A DNA stretch of 64,000 nt from Pseudomonas sp. CBZ-4 (GCF_000346755.1 NZ_ANNV01000072.1:1-64000), one strand, 5' to 3'; shown: positions 54,877-63,296, numbered from the stretch's first letter. Numbers and translations: made by a program. Notes: generated by a model not told the origin, from the sequence alone.

Positions 54877-55551
54877 ATGAGTATTCGAGACTGGCCTGTG
54901 GCGGAACGGCCACGGGAGAAACTCTTGGAATGGGGCGCGGCAAGCCTGTCTGACGCCGAACTGTTGGCGATCTTTCTGCGCACGGGGGTCTCCGGCAGAA
55001 GTGCGGTGGACTTGGCGCGGCATCTCTTGGCGCAGTTTGGTGGCTTGCGCCCGCTGATGGAGGCCGGCCAGGCGTTGTTCAGTCAGCATTTGGGCTTGGG
55101 GCCGGCGAAGTTTGCGCAGTTGCAGGCGGTGCTGGAGATGGCTCGGCGGCATATGGCCGAGCGCTTGCGCAGTGAGTCGGTGCTGGAAAGCCCGGTAGCG
55201 GTACGTAATTACCTGAAGGCGTTATTGCGCCATGAGCCCCATGAGGTCTTCGGCTGCCTGTTTCTCGATTCGAAGCATCGGGTGCTGGGGTTTGAGGCGT
55301 TGTCCCAGGGGACTATCGACACGGCAGTGGTTTACCCGCGACAAGTGGTCAAGCGTGCCCTGGCCTACAACGCCGCCGCGTTGATCCTGTGTCACAACCA
55401 CCCTTCCGGCAGCCTTGAGCCCAGTGCGGCTGATCGGAAATTGACCAAGCTGCTGCAAAAGGCCTTGGAAGTGGTGGATGTGCGGGTGCTGGATCACATC
55501 ATCGTTGGGGATGGTGATCCATTGTCGATGGCGGAATATGGGTGGATGTAG
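54877..55551 (+). CDS. radC: RadC family JAB1/MPN-domain protein
   Basis: This 224-residue protein has an N-terminal helix-hairpin-helix-like region ([13 protein letters not shown]) and a C-terminal MPN metal motif ([14 protein letters not shown]). The physiological role of RadC is unsettled. The ATG at 54877 follows GAGGGAGG and gives the family start [16 protein letters not shown]; a longer in-frame reading upstream covers the promoter region and coaBC start. Confidence 0.95.
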   Translation: MSIRDWPVAERPREKLLEWGAASLSDAELLAIFLRTGVSGRSAVDLARHLLAQFGGLRPLMEAGQALFSQHLGLGPAKFAQLQAVLEMARRHMAERLRSESVLESPVAVRNYLKALLRHEPHEVFGCLFLDSKHRVLGFEALSQGTIDTAVVYPRQVVKRALAYNAAALILCHNHPSGSLEPSAADRKLTKLLQKALEVVDVRVLDHIIVGDGDPLSMAEYGWM

Positions 55552-55566
55552 GGGGGGCAGCTGCAA

Positions 55567-55607
55567 GGTTGAAGCTGCAAGCCTCAAGTGGGCTTGCAGC
55601 TTCAACC
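55567..55607. terminator. Perfect 17-bp stem-loop between radC and ABC substrate-binding gene
   Basis: GGTTGAAGCTGCAAGCC (55567-55583) pairs perfectly with GGCTTGCAGCTTCAACC (55591-55607) across a 7-base loop. More copies of the AGCTTGCAGCTT core follow at 55612-55623. It lies between convergent genes, so a role in transcript ending is likely, but there is no long T-run. It may be an intergenic repeat. Confidence 0.65.
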
Positions 55608-55621
55608 TTACAGCTTGCAGC

Positions 55622-57214
55622 TTACGGCTTGACGCTGACCTTCGAAAAATCCTGGCGACCGAACGGGCTCACCTGGTAGCCCTCGACCGTTTTGCGTGCC
55701 AGGGCAAACGCGGTCGGGTGCGCCAGCGGCAACCACAACGCCTGCTGCTGGATCTGCGCCTGGGCCTGTTGATACAGCTTGCTGCGCACCCCTTGTTCGT
55801 TGGTGGTCTTGCCGGCGCTGATCAGTTTGTCCAGGGCCGGGTCGCAGTAGCGCGCGAAGTTGGTGCCGGATTTCACCGCCGCGCAGGAGAACTGCGGCGT
55901 CAGGAAGTTATCCGGGTCGCCGTTGTCGCCGGCCCAGCCCATGAACAGCAGGTCGTGCTCGCCGGCCTTGGCGCGGCGAATCAGTTCGCCCCATTCGATC
56001 ACGCGGATCTCGGCCTGGATGCCGACCTTGGCCAGGTCGGCTTGCAACAATTGCGCGCCGAGGTTGGGGTTGGGGTTCAGCAGGCTGCCGGTGGGGCGCG
56101 TCCAAATGGTGGTCTTGAAGCCGTCCTTGAGTCCGGCACGGTCCAGCAAGGCTTTGGCTTTCGCGAGGTCCTGTGGATAACCCGGCAAATCCTTGGCATA
56201 GCCCCAAGTGTTGGGCGGGTAAGGGCCGTTGGCGGCTTCGGCGGTGCCTTCAAACACGGCCTTGAGGTAGCTGGCCTTGTCGAAGGCCAGGTTGATCGCC
56301 TGGCGCACTTCGGGCTTGTCCAGCGGCGGGTGCTGGCTGTTGATGGCGACGAAGGCGGTCATGAAGGCCGGGGTTTTCTCGACCTTGAGCGCCGTGTCCT
56401 TTTCGGCCTCGCCTACATCCAGAGGCTTGGGTGACAGGGCTATCTGGCATTCGTCGCGGTGCAGTTTCTGCAGGCGTACGTTGGCGTCCGGGGTGATGGC
56501 GAAGATCAAGTTATCCACAGACGGTTTGCCGGCGAAGTAATCCGGGTTGGCCTTGTAGCGCACCACGGCGTCTTTCTGGAAGCGGCTGAAGATGAACGGC
56601 CCGGTGCCGATCGGTTGGCTGTTGAGCTTCTCCGGGGTGCCGGCCTTGAGCAGCTTGTCGGCGTATTCGGCTGGATAGATCGAGGCAAAACCCATGCTGA
56701 GGGCGGCGAGGAACGTGGAGTCGGCGTGATCCAGGGTGAAGCGCACGGTCAGCGGGTCGAGGGCGTCGATCTTCTTCACCAGCGTCGGTAGTTGCAGCGA
56801 CTGCGCGTGGGGGAAGCCGCTCTGGGCGATCTTGTGCCATGGGTTGGCCGGGTCGAGCATGCGTTCGAAGCTGAAGCGCACGTCTTCGGCGGTCAGGGTG
56901 CGGCTGGGGGTGAAGTACTCGGTGCGGTGGAACTTCACGTCCGGGTGCAGCTTGAAGGTGTAGGTCAGGCCATCTGGCGACACTTCCCAGCTGTCCGCCA
57001 GGCTGGGCACCAGCTTGCCGCTGGCTGCGTCGTAGTCCACCAGGCGGTTCATCAGCACGTCGGCCGAGGCGTTGGTGGTGGTCAGCGAGTTGTATTGCAC
57101 CACATCGAACCCTTCGGGGCTGGCCTCGGTGCAGACGCTCAAGTTGCTGGCGGCAGAGGCCAGCGGGGCGAAAAAGAGAGGGGCTAGCAATAGCGGTAGG
57201 GCAGCGAGGCGCAT
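55622..57214 (-). CDS. ABC transporter substrate-binding protein, peptide/dipeptide type
   Basis: This 530-residue family 5 extracellular solute-binding protein has a Sec signal peptide (cleavage after LASAASN-like region, about residue 21). It carries the typical SLADSWEVSPDGLTYTFKLHPDVKFH segment, together with the downstream SVDNLIFAITPDANVRLQKLHRDE region. It should deliver dipeptides or oligopeptides to a permease. No permease or ATPase gene lies next to it, so it must rely on a transporter encoded elsewhere. I recall a homologue near radC/rpmB in PAO1. Confidence 0.92.
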   Translation of the reverse strand: MRLAALPLLLAPLFFAPLASAASNLSVCTEASPEGFDVVQYNSLTTTNASADVLMNRLVDYDAASGKLVPSLADSWEVSPDGLTYTFKLHPDVKFHRTEYFTPSRTLTAEDVRFSFERMLDPANPWHKIAQSGFPHAQSLQLPTLVKKIDALDPLTVRFTLDHADSTFLAALSMGFASIYPAEYADKLLKAGTPEKLNSQPIGTGPFIFSRFQKDAVVRYKANPDYFAGKPSVDNLIFAITPDANVRLQKLHRDECQIALSPKPLDVGEAEKDTALKVEKTPAFMTAFVAINSQHPPLDKPEVRQAINLAFDKASYLKAVFEGTAEAANGPYPPNTWGYAKDLPGYPQDLAKAKALLDRAGLKDGFKTTIWTRPTGSLLNPNPNLGAQLLQADLAKVGIQAEIRVIEWGELIRRAKAGEHDLLFMGWAGDNGDPDNFLTPQFSCAAVKSGTNFARYCDPALDKLISAGKTTNEQGVRSKLYQQAQAQIQQQALWLPLAHPTAFALARKTVEGYQVSPFGRQDFSKVSVKP

Positions 57215-57494
57215 GTTTGGTTTCCTTTGCAGATCGAAGGCCCATCTGCGAGTGCAGTCTGGAAAAGTCCTACCGTAGAGGTCTGATTGGTAAATGACTA
57301 GTCCATTTTTGCCTGTGCTTTTGCCTCAAATGCTGTTTTCATGGCGCCTCAGCGCGTTCCGCTGCGCACTTTGCCGTGCGCGTGGGCGCTGTAAATCATT
57401 TGGTGCGACGAGCGGTCGGCTGTGACAGCGGCCCCTCCTGGCAACGGTTCAGGTGTGTTTTGCCTAGATTTACGCCGGTAAAAACACACGGGCT
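57215..57494. other. Gene-free stretch upstream of the rpmB promoter
   Basis: No coding region with family character is seen. The stretch should hold the leftward promoter of the substrate-binding protein gene. It contains GC-rich imperfect palindromes around 57350-57395 (GGCGCCTCAGCGCG and GCGCGTGGGCGC), for which I can assign no role. Confidence 0.5.
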
Positions 57495-57524
57495 GTTGTT
57501 GCACTAGGGTCTTTCTGGTATAAA
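57495..57524 (+). promoter_or_regulatory. Candidate sigma-70 promoter of rpmB-rpmG
   Basis: TTGTTG (57495-57500) and TATAAA (57519-57524) are separated by 18 bp, with TGG just before the -10 giving an extended -10 form. Transcription from about 57531 would give a 140-base leader before rpmB. Confidence 0.5.
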
Positions 57525-57530
57525 GCAGCG

Positions 57531-57672
57531 CTCTTTTCTAGGGGCCCGGTTCCTTCGCTTGTAGGTGTAGCCGGTAAGACCCTAAAGAAACGCGGCGCCT
57601 GGCGCCAAATGACTGAGAGATTAAGCGGCCAACCCATGCCGGGTTGGGCATGTGGTTTTAGAGGGCTGAGGC
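57531..57672 (+). promoter_or_regulatory. Structured 5' leader of rpmB
   Basis: The leader contains GGCGCC-T-GGCGCC (57594-57606) and, just before the start codon, two overlapping hairpins. AACCC/GGGTT (57631-57645) and CATGCC/GGCATG (57635-57652) share bases and cannot form together. This arrangement could support feedback by L28 or L33, or merely protect the mRNA. No match to a named leader family was recognised. Confidence 0.35.
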
Positions 57673-57906
57673 ATGTCGAGAGTATGTCAAGTTACCGGTA
57701 AGGGTCCGGTGACTGGGAATAACATTTCCCACGCAAATAACAAAACCCGTCGTCGTTTCCTGCCAAACCTGCAGCATCACCGCTTCTGGGTTGAAGAAGA
57801 GAAACGTTTTGTTCGTCTGCGCGTATCTGCTAAAGGCATGCGCATCATCGACAAGCGTGGCATCACTGTCGTGCTGGCCGAAATCCGCCGCGCTGGCAAG
57901 ATCTAA
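57673..57906 (+). CDS. rpmB: 50S ribosomal protein L28
   Basis: This 77-residue protein begins [21 protein letters not shown], the standard L28 start, and has the basic [16 protein letters not shown] core. It is followed after 11 bp by rpmG, as in most gamma-proteobacteria. Confidence 0.99.
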   Translation: MSRVCQVTGKGPVTGNNISHANNKTRRRFLPNLQHHRFWVEEEKRFVRLRVSAKGMRIIDKRGITVVLAEIRRAGKI

Positions 57907-57917
57907 GGAGCTCTATC

Positions 57918-58073
57918 ATGCGTGAATTGATTCGAATGATCTCTAGCGCCGGTACTGGTCACTTCTACACTACCGACAAGAACAAGCGTACTACCCCGGA
58001 CAAGCTCGAAAAGAAAATGTTCGACCCGCGCGTTCGCAAGCACGTGATCTACAAAGAAGGCAAAATCAAGTAA
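57918..58073 (+). CDS. rpmG: 50S ribosomal protein L33
   Basis: This 51-residue protein begins [19 protein letters not shown] and ends YKEGKIK. The [17 protein letters not shown] stretch is typical of L33. It lacks the two zinc-binding CxxC pairs, so it is the zinc-independent form. An AAGGAG site precedes the ATG by about 9 bp. Confidence 0.98.
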   Translation: MRELIRMISSAGTGHFYTTDKNKRTTPDKLEKKMFDPRVRKHVIYKEGKIK

Positions 58074-58091
58074 TTGATTTTCTTCCTTGTG

Positions 58092-58128
58092 AAAAAAAGC
58101 CCGTATCTCACGATGCGGGCTTTTTTTT
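58092..58128 (+). terminator. Terminator after rpmG
   Basis: The stem AAAGCCCGTATC...GATGCGGGCTTT is followed by a run of eight T. It lies 19 bp past the rpmG stop. Confidence 0.92.
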
Positions 58129-58140
58129 GCCTGATGGTTC

Positions 58141-58182
58141 CCACGCTCTGCGTGGTAACGCCGCCTCGGACGCTCCGCGTCC
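58141..58182. repeat. Double short-hairpin intergenic repeat
   Basis: Two perfect small hairpins stand side by side: CCACGC-TCT-GCGTGG (58141-58155) and GGACGC-TCC-GCGTCC (58168-58182). I recall near-identical TTCCCACGCTCTGCGTGG elements between genes in other fluorescent pseudomonads, so this is a repeat family distinct from the GTGGGAGC REPs. Confidence 0.7.
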
Positions 58183-58193
58183 CGCCGTCTTGA

Positions 58194-58556
58194 TCAGGCC
58201 TTCTGTTCAAACACCACGTAGATCTTGCGGCACGGCTCCAGCACTTCCCAGGTGCCGCTGAAACCGGCCGGGATCACGAAGCGGTCGCCACTGCGCAAGG
58301 TCTTGGCGTTGCCGTCCGCATCGCGCAATACCGAAACGCCCTGCACAATCTCGCAGTATTCGTGCTCGGTGTAGTTGACCTTCCACTGCCCGACTTCACC
58401 TTCCCAGACGCCCGCGCTCATCTGGCCGCACGGGCTGTTGTAGTGGTTGTAGATCGTTTGCTCGGGGTCGCCCTTGAGGATTTTCTCGGCGGCGGGGCGG
58501 TAACGGTCGGCGGGGGTCTTGGCTTGGCTGAAGTCGACGATGTCCTGGATGTTCAT
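58194..58556 (-). CDS. Cupin-domain protein (DUF861-like)
   Basis: This 120-residue single-domain cupin has the motif EHEYCEIVQGVSVL, then LRSGDRFVIPAGFSGTWEV, typical of the ureidoglycine-hydrolase-like cupin group. Metal ligands are not certain. It lies left of kauB and divergent from it. I recall a similar cupin between rpmG and the 4-aminobutyrate-type genes in PAO1. Substrate is unknown. Confidence 0.85.
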   Translation of the reverse strand: MNIQDIVDFSQAKTPADRYRPAAEKILKGDPEQTIYNHYNSPCGQMSAGVWEGEVGQWKVNYTEHEYCEIVQGVSVLRDADGNAKTLRSGDRFVIPAGFSGTWEVLEPCRKIYVVFEQKA

Positions 58557-58598
58557 GTGCGTGTCCCGTCTGGCCTGCGGTTGGGGAGCCCAAAGTCT

Positions 58599-58618
58599 AT
58601 GTTTATTAAAATGAACAT
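58599..58618. promoter_or_regulatory. Imperfect inverted repeat upstream of the cupin gene
   Basis: ATGTTTA-TTAAAA-TGAACAT is a near-perfect dyad in an AT-rich pocket, 43 bp upstream of the cupin start and 169 bp upstream of kauB. It has the form of a transcription-factor operator, but the factor is unknown. Confidence 0.3.
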
Positions 58619-58786
58619 CGCAAGGGCGTTTACCGGCGTTATGTCAAATATATTGAAACATCCCCAGCCGCTGGTTTAGGGTGGCAGCTGCCTTGAGCCG
58701 AACAGCAGGCTGGCCGGGCAAGAATTCTTTGAGGTTGCCAGGGGACATCGCCTGGCCCTTGTATTCAATAAGAGGAGGACACTCGC

Positions 58787-60280
58787 ATGACCACCCTGAC
58801 CCGTGCCGACTGGGAACAACGCGCCAAGGACCTGAAGATCGAAGGCCGCGCCTACCTCAATGGCGAGTACACCCACGCCGTTTCCGGCGACACCTTCGAA
58901 TGCATCAGTCCGGTCGATGGCCGCTTGCTGGCCACTGTTGCCAGCTGTGACGCCGCTGACGCCCAGCGCGCCGTGGAAAATGCCCGCGCCACCTTCAATT
59001 CCGGTGTCTGGTCGCGCCTCGCGCCGGCCAAGCGCAAAGCCACCATGATCCGTTTCGCCGCGCTGCTCAAGGCCAATGCCGAAGAGCTGGCGCTGTTGGA
59101 AACCCTGGACATGGGCAAGCCGATCAGCGACTCCCTGAACATCGACGTGCCCGGCGCCGCCAACGCGTTGAGCTGGAGCGGCGAGGCCATCGACAAGATC
59201 TACGATGAAGTCGCGGCCACCCCCCACGACCAGCTCGGCCTGGTGACACGCGAGCCAGTCGGCGTTGTCGCCGCCATCGTGCCGTGGAACTTCCCCCTGA
59301 TGATGGCCTGCTGGAAGCTCGGCCCGGCGCTGTCCACCGGTAACTCGGTGATCCTCAAGCCGTCCGAAAAATCCCCACTGACGGCCATCCGCATCGCCGC
59401 GCTGGCCGTTGAAGCGGGTATTCCAAAAGGCGTATTCAACGTGCTGCCGGGCTACGGCCACACCGTGGGCAACGCGCTGGCGCTGCACATGGACGTCGAT
59501 ACCCTGGTGTTCACCGGCTCCACCAAGATCGCCAAGCAACTGTTGATCCGCTCCGGCGAATCGAACATGAAGCGCGTGTGGCTGGAAGCCGGCGGCAAGA
59601 GCCCGAACATCGTGTTCGCCGACGCCCCGGACCTGCAAGCTGCCGCCGAATCCGCCGCCGGTGCCATCGCCTTCAACCAGGGCGAAGTCTGCACCGCCGG
59701 TTCGCGCCTGCTCGTCGAGCGCTCGATCAAGGACAAGTTCCTGCCCCTGGTGATCGAAGCCCTCAAGGGCTGGAAGCCAGGCAACCCGCTGGACCCGGCC
59801 ACCAACGTCGGCGCGCTGGTGGACACCCAGCAGATGAATACCGTGCTGTCCTACATCGAAGCCGGCCACGCTGACGGCGCCAAACTGGTCGCAGGCGGCA
59901 AGCGCACCCTGGAAGAAACCGGCGGCACCTACGTCGAACCGACGATTTTCGACGGCGTGACCAACGCCATGAAGATCGCCAAGGAAGAGATCTTCGGGCC
60001 GGTCCTGTCGGTGATCACCTTCGACAGCGCCGAAGAAGCCGTCGCCATCGCCAATGACACCATCTACGGCCTGGCCGCAGCGGTGTGGACGGCGGATATT
60101 TCCAAGGCGCACCTGACCGCCAAGGCCCTGCGCGCCGGTAGCGTGTGGGTCAACCAATACGACGGCGGCGATATGACCGCCCCGTTTGGTGGCTTCAAGC
60201 AGTCGGGTAATGGCCGCGACAAGTCGCTGCATGCGTTCGACAAATACACCGAGCTGAAATCCACCTGGATCAAGCTCTAA
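58787..60280 (+). CDS. kauB: Aldehyde dehydrogenase, probable 4-guanidinobutyraldehyde/polyamine type (KauB/PuuC)
   Basis: This 497-residue NAD(P)-dependent aldehyde dehydrogenase has the catalytic C302 (NQGEVCTAGSR), the general base E267 (WLEAGGKSPN) and the fold markers VPWNFPLMM and FTGSTKIAKQL. The sequence closely resembles what I recall of P. aeruginosa KauB, which oxidises aldehydes from arginine and polyamine breakdown (4-guanidinobutyraldehyde, 3-aminopropionaldehyde, 4-aminobutyraldehyde). A strong AAGAGGAGG precedes the ATG. The MFS gene follows after a REPIN. The exact aldehyde is inferred. Confidence 0.88.
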   Translation: MTTLTRADWEQRAKDLKIEGRAYLNGEYTHAVSGDTFECISPVDGRLLATVASCDAADAQRAVENARATFNSGVWSRLAPAKRKATMIRFAALLKANAEELALLETLDMGKPISDSLNIDVPGAANALSWSGEAIDKIYDEVAATPHDQLGLVTREPVGVVAAIVPWNFPLMMACWKLGPALSTGNSVILKPSEKSPLTAIRIAALAVEAGIPKGVFNVLPGYGHTVGNALALHMDVDTLVFTGSTKIAKQLLIRSGESNMKRVWLEAGGKSPNIVFADAPDLQAAAESAAGAIAFNQGEVCTAGSRLLVERSIKDKFLPLVIEALKGWKPGNPLDPATNVGALVDTQQMNTVLSYIEAGHADGAKLVAGGKRTLEETGGTYVEPTIFDGVTNAMKIAKEEIFGPVLSVITFDSAEEAVAIANDTIYGLAAAVWTADISKAHLTAKALRAGSVWVNQYDGGDMTAPFGGFKQSGNGRDKSLHAFDKYTELKSTWIKL

Positions 60281-60301
60281 GCAACACCGCAGGGCAAATA
60301 A

Positions 60302-60423
60302 TGTGGGAGCCGGCTTTTGTGTGGGAGCTGGCTTGCCTGCGATAGCATCACCGAGGTGTGGCTGACACACCGAGGTGCCTGCATCGCGGGCAAGCCCGGC
60401 TCCCACACAAGCCCGCTCCCACA
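60302..60423. repeat. Nested REPIN between kauB and MFS gene
   Basis: A full inverted REP pair (TGTGGGAGCTGGCTTGCC ... GGGCAAGCCCGGCTCCCACA) sits between two truncated outer pieces, TGTGGGAGCCGGCTTT on the left and AAGCCCGCTCCCACA on the right. It reads as one REPIN lying inside the remnant of another. Confidence 0.88.
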
Positions 60424-60465
60424 GTTGTTTTGTGTGTTCTGAAAGTTATCCACAGGAGCGTGGAA

Positions 60466-61608
60466 ATGCGTTGGGCGACTTATTTCGCCGTCCTGGCGTC
60501 GGTACTCAGCGTCGGCCTGGCCCTGGGTGTCAGCATGCCGCTGGTGTCCCTGCGCCTTGAAGGCTGGGGCTACGGCAGCTTCGCCATCGGTGTGATGGCC
60601 GCGATGCCGGCCTTTGGCGTACTACTGGGGGCGAAGATCTCCAGCCGCATGGCCTCCTGGCTGGGCACTGCCAACCTGATGCGCCTGTGCCTGTGGGCCG
60701 GTGCGGTGTCCATCGGCTTGCTGGCAATCTTGCCCAGCTACCCGGTGTGGCTGGTGCTGCGGCTGATGATCGGGGTGATCCTGACCATCGTGTTTATCCT
60801 CGGCGAAAGCTGGATCAACCAACTGGTGGTCGAGCAGTGGCGTGGCCGGCTGGTGGCGTTGTATGGCTGCAGTTATGCCCTGAGCCAGTTGTCCGGGCCG
60901 TTGCTGTTGGGCGTGATCGGCACCGACCACGATTACGGTTTCTGGGTCGGCGTTGGCCTGTTGGTGGTCGCGCCAGTGTTGTTGCTGGGGCGCTCTGGCG
61001 CACCGACCGCCGAGTCGTTCAGCGTGACTTTCGTCGACCTGTGGCGCTTCTGTCGGAGCCTGCCGGCGATTGCCTGGGCGGTGGCATTGTTCGCCGCGTT
61101 CGAGGCGATGATTCTGACACTGCTGCCGGTGTATTGCCTGCAGCAGGGCTTCACTGCCGAGATCGCCCTGGCAATGGTCAGCACCGTGGTAGTCGGCGAT
61201 GCGTTGCTGCAATTGCCCATCGGCGCACTGGCCGACTACCTGCCGCGCCGCTCGCTGTTCCTGGCGTGCGCGGTGCTGTTGCTGGCGTCGAGCCTGGCCA
61301 TTCCGGTGCTGCTGCACACGCCGCTGATCTGGCCGGTGTGGGTGGTGTTCGGTGCCAGTGCTGGCGGTTTGTTCACCTTGTCGCTGATCCTGATCGGCGA
61401 ACGCTACCGCGACGATGCGCTGGTGCGCGCGAATGCCCATGTGGCGCAGTTGTGGGGCATCGGTTGCCTGATCGGGCCGTTGGTGGCAGGGGCGGGGAGC
61501 CAGTGGATCAGCGGGCATGCGTTGCCGTGGTTGATGGCGGCGGGTGCGTTGGGGTTGGTGGTGTTGCTGCTGCGCCAAGGGGCGTTCGGCGCTGCGCAGC
61601 CGGCCTGA
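60466..61608 (+). CDS. MFS transporter (YcaD-like)
   Basis: This 380-residue major facilitator protein has about 12 hydrophobic helices. An A-like loop reads SSRMASWLGTANLMRLC, and a long N-terminal helix starts MRWATYFAVLASVLSVG. The ATG at 60466 follows a CAGGAGCG site; a longer in-frame reading upstream falls in the REPIN and is rejected. Substrate is unknown. Its place after kauB suggests, without proof, uptake or export of a polyamine-related compound. Confidence 0.88.
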   Translation: MRWATYFAVLASVLSVGLALGVSMPLVSLRLEGWGYGSFAIGVMAAMPAFGVLLGAKISSRMASWLGTANLMRLCLWAGAVSIGLLAILPSYPVWLVLRLMIGVILTIVFILGESWINQLVVEQWRGRLVALYGCSYALSQLSGPLLLGVIGTDHDYGFWVGVGLLVVAPVLLLGRSGAPTAESFSVTFVDLWRFCRSLPAIAWAVALFAAFEAMILTLLPVYCLQQGFTAEIALAMVSTVVVGDALLQLPIGALADYLPRRSLFLACAVLLLASSLAIPVLLHTPLIWPVWVVFGASAGGLFTLSLILIGERYRDDALVRANAHVAQLWGIGCLIGPLVAGAGSQWISGHALPWLMAAGALGLVVLLLRQGAFGAAQPA

Positions 61609-61626
61609 CCTTGCAATGCGATCCAC

Positions 61627-61716
61627 TGTGGGAGCTGGCTTGCCTGCGATGAGGGTGTGTCAGGCGAAGCATCTGGTGACTGACCCGCCGCCATCGCAGG
61701 CAAGCCAGCTCCCACA
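61627..61716. repeat. REPIN between MFS gene and PLD-family gene
   Basis: TGTGGGAGCTGGCTTGCC on the left and GGCAAGCCAGCTCCCACA on the right form an inverted pair with a 54-bp spacer, between two convergent genes. Confidence 0.93.
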
Positions 61717-61733
61717 GGTGATCGGTGTTGTTC

Positions 61734-63296
61734 TTAGAGCATGCGTTCCAGTCCCACGCTAGTGGCGAACCATGCATTGAACCGCCGCCACCAACTGCCC
61801 GGCTCACGGGGCAATGTGTGCAGTTGGCCGTTATCCTCGGTCACCCACACCACCTGCCCATCCTGCAACTTCGCCTCATAACTCAACGCCGGCGCCATGC
61901 CCTGCAAGGCCAGGTTGCGCACGTGCTCCGCCAACTCGGGACTGTCCACCAGCACACCCACCTCGGTGTTCCACAGCACCGAGCGCGGGTCGAAATTGAA
62001 CGAGCCGATGAAGGACTTTTCCCGATCAAAGATCATTGCCTTGCTGTGCAGGCTCGAATCCGAGCCTCGGTAGGTGCCACGTCGAAACAGATGCGGCCCG
62101 CTGCCGCCGCCATCACCCGGTTGGCGGCGCAACTCATAGAGTTTCACCCCATGTTCCAGCAGCGCCTTGCGGTACGGCGCATAGCCACCGTGCACGGCCG
62201 GCACGTCGGTGGCTTCCAGCGAGTTGGTCAGCAGGCTCACCGACACCCCCGCGTCCGCGCGACCGGTCAAGTACACCAGCCCCGGTTCGCCCGGCACAAA
62301 GTACGCCGAGATCATCATCAGCTCGTGGTTGACCCCCTCCAGTTCCGGCGCCAGTTGGGTGGTCAGCAGCAGTCGAGGGTCGGGTTCGGCGGTGGCCAGC
62401 ACTTTGCTCGGCGCATCCCACAGCGCCTGGTTCCAGGCCCAGATCAGCTCGCGCCGCCAGATGTCCATGCGGGGCTGGGTCTGGTAGGTGCGCAGGCGGT
62501 TGTACAGCGCGTGGTTCTGCTGGCGTGATTCCGCCAGGGACGCTTCCAGGCGCACGCGCGCGGCGGCCAGATCGCCTTTGGACGGGGCGTTGGAGACGAA
62601 GTCGTCAATCGGCTTGCTCAGCGCGCTGTTCCAGTACTGGTCGAAGCTGTGCCCGAGCTGCTCGGCCACCGGGCCCACGCTGAGCATGTCGATGTCGGTG
62701 AAGTTCAGGTTGGGCTCGGCGTCGAAATACTCATCGCCCAAATTGCGCCCGCCGACGATGGCCACACTGTTGTCGGCCAGCCACAGCTTGTTGTGCATGC
62801 GCCGGTGTTGCAGCGACAGGTTGAACAGGCGCCCCATCGCCCGCGTCACGCCGGTGCTGCGCCCCAGGTGCAGCGGGTTGAACAGGCGAATTTGGATCTT
62901 GGGATGGGCGGCGAGGGTGGCGATGATCTGGTCGAGGCCGTCGCTGGTGGTGTCGTCCAGCAGGATGCGAATGCGCACGCCACGGTCAGCCGCCTTGAGC
63001 AACTCATCCACGAGCATGCGCGTGCTGATGCCGTCGTGGACGATGTAGTACTGCAAATCGAGGCTGGTCTGGGCGTTGCGGATCAATTCGGCGCGGGCCA
63101 TGAAGGCTTCGCTGCTGTTGGGCAGCAGGCGAAACCCGGAGCGGCCCTGGTAAGGGGCGGCCTGGGCCTGGATCGAGCGGCCGAATGACGACTGTGCGGC
63201 GGGCAGGGCGTCGCTGGGGATGCGCGGTGTGGTCACCGTGGCGCAGCCGCCCAGGGCGCCCAGCAGGAGAAGCGGGAGTAGCCGTCGAATCATCAA
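61734..63296 (-). CDS. Phospholipase D-family lipoprotein (cardiolipin synthase C-like)
   Basis: This 520-residue protein has two HKD catalytic motifs: HNKLWLAD (H168, K170) and HSKAMIFD (H417, K419). That is the pattern of phospholipase D/cardiolipin synthase (ClsC/YmdC) enzymes. It begins with a lipobox (LGGC, Cys18, +2 Ala), so it is probably anchored to the outer membrane, which is unusual for a cardiolipin synthase. A start one codon later is possible. No partner gene lies next to it. Confidence 0.88.
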   Translation of the reverse strand: MMIRRLLPLLLLGALGGCATVTTPRIPSDALPAAQSSFGRSIQAQAAPYQGRSGFRLLPNSSEAFMARAELIRNAQTSLDLQYYIVHDGISTRMLVDELLKAADRGVRIRILLDDTTSDGLDQIIATLAAHPKIQIRLFNPLHLGRSTGVTRAMGRLFNLSLQHRRMHNKLWLADNSVAIVGGRNLGDEYFDAEPNLNFTDIDMLSVGPVAEQLGHSFDQYWNSALSKPIDDFVSNAPSKGDLAAARVRLEASLAESRQQNHALYNRLRTYQTQPRMDIWRRELIWAWNQALWDAPSKVLATAEPDPRLLLTTQLAPELEGVNHELMMISAYFVPGEPGLVYLTGRADAGVSVSLLTNSLEATDVPAVHGGYAPYRKALLEHGVKLYELRRQPGDGGGSGPHLFRRGTYRGSDSSLHSKAMIFDREKSFIGSFNFDPRSVLWNTEVGVLVDSPELAEHVRNLALQGMAPALSYEAKLQDGQVVWVTEDNGQLHTLPREPGSWWRRFNAWFATSVGLERML

